Of a stretch of 64,000 nucleotides of DNA, positions 61,046-64,000 are shown piece by piece. Below the pieces are notes generated by a model that was given only the letters and a program-made list of their open reading frames with translations, made no database searches and was not told the DNA's origin. The stretch is taken from the NCBI GenBank assembly GCA_000231825.2, contig JH720304.1, forward strand, positions 286,724 through 350,723. Direction: 5' to 3'. Position numbers and translations under genes: made by a program. The DNA is from Tetrahymena elliotti 4EA. Taxonomy: Eukaryota > Ciliophora > Oligohymenophorea > Hymenostomatida > Tetrahymenidae. How positions within the stretch are numbered: position 1 is the stretch's first letter; the number at the start of each line of letters is the position of its first letter.

Positions 61046-61969
61046 TCACAAAACAAGATTTTCTTAAGAAAATTGATTAATTTCGTAAGCTAAATCGCTA
61101 GGTGAATCATAAGGAGGACAATGACCAAATTCTTCTTTAATTATAACCTTGCATTTTTCTCTACCTATAAATTCTGCATTGCTTAAAGCTTATTCTTTGG
61201 AGATAACGATATCCTTAGCACCATGATAAATCAAGACTGGACATGCTATTTTCTCTAAAAGACTTGTTTTAGTGATGTTAAAGTTAGATAAAGCAAATGC
61301 TATTTCAACATAGTTTTACTATTTAAGAGAGCCCTCAGCAAATGAGCGGAGTTCTTCGCAATCCAAAGTAGGAGTAAATGATCCATTAAAAAGAACAGAT
61401 GCACATATATTTTTAAATGTATCAATGTCCTTAGACTCTAATATTTACTTAAAATATTAAATCTTTGGATGTGTAGCTAGTTCTTCAATTGATCTAACTC
61501 TAACTTTCCTTGTCTATTAAGTATCTGAATTATTATTTTCATCCCCCTATTTATCTTCAATTTCAATAGGAAAACCTTCAACATGACCACTTGCTACTAG
61601 GATTGCACGTTTTACTATTTAAGGATTCTCTGATATAAATTATAAAGTTACAATTCCTCCTAAACTCCATCCACAGATGATTATATCTTAGAGCTAAAGA
61701 GCTTAACAAAATTGTTTTAAATCAGAGCTCAAGTCTTCAATTTTTTCTATTTTATTTACATATGAAGACTCTCCATAACCTCTTTAATCTAAGGCTATAA
61801 TTCTGTAAGGATAATTACTGAGCTCTGTTACTAAACGGTTCCAGCTGTTTTTTTCAGACAGATTACCATGAACTAGAAGTATTGTTTATTTTTAATCAGG
61901 ATTGATAACAGAATAAGCTAAAGTTTCTCCATTTGAGAGTCTTTAAAACTAGTTATTTGTGTTAAGCAT
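61046..61969 (-). CDS. alpha/beta-hydrolase fold protein
   Basis: A single exon, 307 residues, with ATG at 61969 and TGA at 61046. Family hallmarks stand in order: LLVHG (oxyanion region, residues 31-35), ALDQRGYGESS (59-69), the nucleophile elbow CGWSLGG with Ser102, the acid in YHGAKDIVIS (Asp253), and the catalytic histidine in FGHCPP (His283). The spacing suits a soluble cytosolic hydrolase of the lipase/epoxide-hydrolase/MenH-like superfamily. There is no signal peptide. A cap insertion lies between about residues 130 and 215. Substrate cannot be told from sequence. Family firm, activity open. Confidence 0.9.
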
Positions 61970-64000
61970 TTTCTTTCTTCAAGTATAAATTATATTGTTT
62001 ATATTTTGCCTTTGATAGTTAGTTAAATGGCGTCCTTTAAAAATTATGAGGTTTTCTTTTTATTTTTAACAATTAATTATTTTTTTTGTCAACCAAATAG
62101 ATTCTCAACTTAACTTGTTGTGAAAGTAAGACTTTTTTTTTATTCAATAAACAGATTTTATAAGAAAAAAACAAAAACTAAAAATAATAAATTTTAAAAT
62201 CATCTAGAGCGATTAATTTAAGTAAAATATTAATTTTCTCTCACAAATAATTAATTTGTATTCGTATTTCAAAATACGTAAATCCATTAACACACATACA
62301 CATATCGTTTGTAAGATAATTTGAAGATTCATTATTTTTATTATTCTGCTTACAATAAAATCTGCTAAATTATTATCTCATTAATTTGAATCAATAATAA
62401 TTGAATAGATATACATTTAATTACTAAGATTATGTGTATACAAATATTATGACAATTATTTTTATTACTCTCATTTAAGTTTATGTTATTTAATGCCCTT
62501 TTCTAAATCCTTTTTTCATTGTTTTTATTATTTTGTTTACATTCAAATCTGTCAAATTATTATCTAATTAATTTAGATTTCTAATATTTGGATGGACATA
62601 CTTTTTTTGACTACTAAGATTATGACTTTATGATAATTATTTTTATTACTCTCATTTAAATTTATATTATTTAATATTCTTTTCAATTTACTGCTTTGAT
62701 TGTTTTTATTATTCAGTTTACATTAAAATCTGTTAAAATATTATCAAAATAATATAAATATATAATAATTGAATGGAAATACTTTTTTAAAGACTAAGAT
62801 ATTTTATAAATTTTGAATAGTTATTTTTATTTCTCTTATTTAAATTCATATTATTGATTCCCTTTTTCTATTTCTTTTATTAAACAATAAAAAATAAATC
62901 AATAAAAATTTAAAAAATATACATTTTAGTTCTTTCTAAAAATTAGAGTTGTTGTGCTAGAAAATTTGTTCTGAAGATATTTTTGATGAGTTTTTAACTT
63001 ATTTTGATATGAGTTTATAAGCTTTTTTTCTAGTAAAAATGATTCTTAATTTAATTATTATTTGTTAAATTTTTAATTAAATCATTCAAAAGTTTTTTTT
63101 GCTAAAATTAAGGAAAAGAAAGTATTCAAGTTATATTCTTTATTCTTTTATTTTAGATAATTGTTCTGTCAAATTTCTATTAAATGTATGTTTTACATCA
63201 AAATAAAATTTTTGTGTTTTTAAATAGTATGCAAATTTAATTCATTTTTAGAATTATTTAATTAAACCAAGAATTCCTAAAATAAAAATTGAATATTCCT
63301 ATCAGACAACAACTAGCTTCATCTAGAAGAAAAAGATTCTATTTATTCGAAAAATAAAAGGTCTCCTAAATTTCAAATATAATCACCCTAATTGTTGATT
63401 AAACAATCCAATTATTTTTTACTTCATACTTTAAAATTAAAACAGTAATTAAATTAAATCTGTTAATAAAGGTCTTTTTAGTGTTTATCTTTCAATCTAA
63501 TTAAAAGTAAAAAGACTGCATTTTTTTACTAGTTTTTATGATTTTTACATCATTAAAGAAGAAGTTTTATTTATCTGTAAAGTAAAATATTGATTTTTAG
63601 ATTTAATACCTTAATTTTTTTCTAAAATTAATATCTTTGCTTTTTATGATAATTAATTTTTTTTAGATGGCACTTAAAATCTTTGAAAAAACAAACAATA
63701 GAAATCAATACAAATAAATTAATAATTAAGGAATGTTTTTTATGTTTTTATTTCAAGTTGCTTTATAGAAAAAGCAACATGTTTAAATTGAATTCAAAAT
63801 GCTTTGATGCATCTAAAGTTTTAATTCATATGAAAATTTAATATTTAATTAAAAGTTGTTTTTTTAAATAAAATCATTTGGTTTTAAGATTCAGAAAATC
63901 AACAAAAGAAAATTTGTTTAAATAAAAGAGATTTGGTGTTATTTTTAGATAATTTCTTTCTTTTAAATCTAAGTTGAAAATACGCATGAGTATGTAAATA
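61970..64000. other. AT-rich right edge of window
   Basis: No gene seen. It contains the three-copy tandem repeat at 62334-62880. Confidence 0.45.
62334..62880. repeat. three-copy tandem repeat, about 181-185-bp period
   Basis: Each copy opens with TTTTTATTATT, then TTTACATT or TTACAAT, then AAATCTG, then AAATTATTATC (near 62336, 62521 and 62702). Each continues with a block GACTAAGAT or ACTAAGATTATG and closes with TTATTTTTATT(A/T)CTCTC(A)TTTAA. The second and third copies have small indels. No coding capacity. Confidence 0.7.

Noticed and set aside
1..64000. CRISPR array, tRNA or rRNA genes, telomeric repeats
   Set aside because: No regularly spaced identical repeats, no T-loop-like GTTCGA context with a cloverleaf, no rRNA-like GC-rich blocks and no CCCCAA runs were seen.

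Overview
The window is ciliate nuclear DNA, most likely from a Tetrahymena-like oligohymenophorean. It is extremely AT-rich. Every convincing protein uses TAA and TAG as glutamine and stops only at TGA, and genes are split by short AT-rich GT...AG introns. Under the standard code almost every gene breaks into short frames, so all gene models here were read by hand with TGA as the only stop. I cannot tell macronuclear from micronuclear DNA; no telomeric CCCCAA tracts were seen.

Left part, 1 to about 28 kb, is a repetitive, fast-evolving region. Four tandem units each pair a plus-strand TPR gene of kinesin-light-chain type with a converging minus-strand gene of an unrecognised family. The TPR gene is intact only in the first unit, where the window starts inside it, and is a pseudogene in the next three (6.8, 12.0 and 16.7 kb). 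The converging gene is open in units 1, 3 and 4 and frameshifted in unit 2. Two further, intron-containing paralogs lie at 21.1 and 25.4 kb, and a truncated one at 4.8 kb. Segmental duplications and two inverted-repeat (MITE-like) insertions also lie here.

Right part, 28 to 62 kb, holds single-copy genes with wide spacers: IFT172 (28.3-35.3 kb, minus, 13 exons, cilium assembly); an FHA-domain protein with a possible lipidated N-terminus (36.5-38.6, plus); a converging gene fragment (38.9-39.2, minus); a cullin (39.7-43.5, plus, E3 ubiquitin ligase scaffold); a SWIM zinc-finger protein of the ZSWIM7/SWS1 type (45.1-45.7, minus, recombination); a small protein (47.1-47.5, minus); a poly(A) polymerase (51.5-54.2, plus, mRNA 3' ends); an acidic protein that shares a motif with the 47 kb protein (56.3-57.1, minus); and an alpha/beta hydrolase (61.0-62.0, minus). 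These are unrelated housekeeping functions in ordinary eukaryotic order, not an operon.

I found no tRNA, rRNA or CRISPR. The most unusual items are the expanded minus-strand family beside decaying TPR copies, the transposon insertion with an identifiable empty site, and a hairpin element with an oligo-T tail at 47.8 kb.
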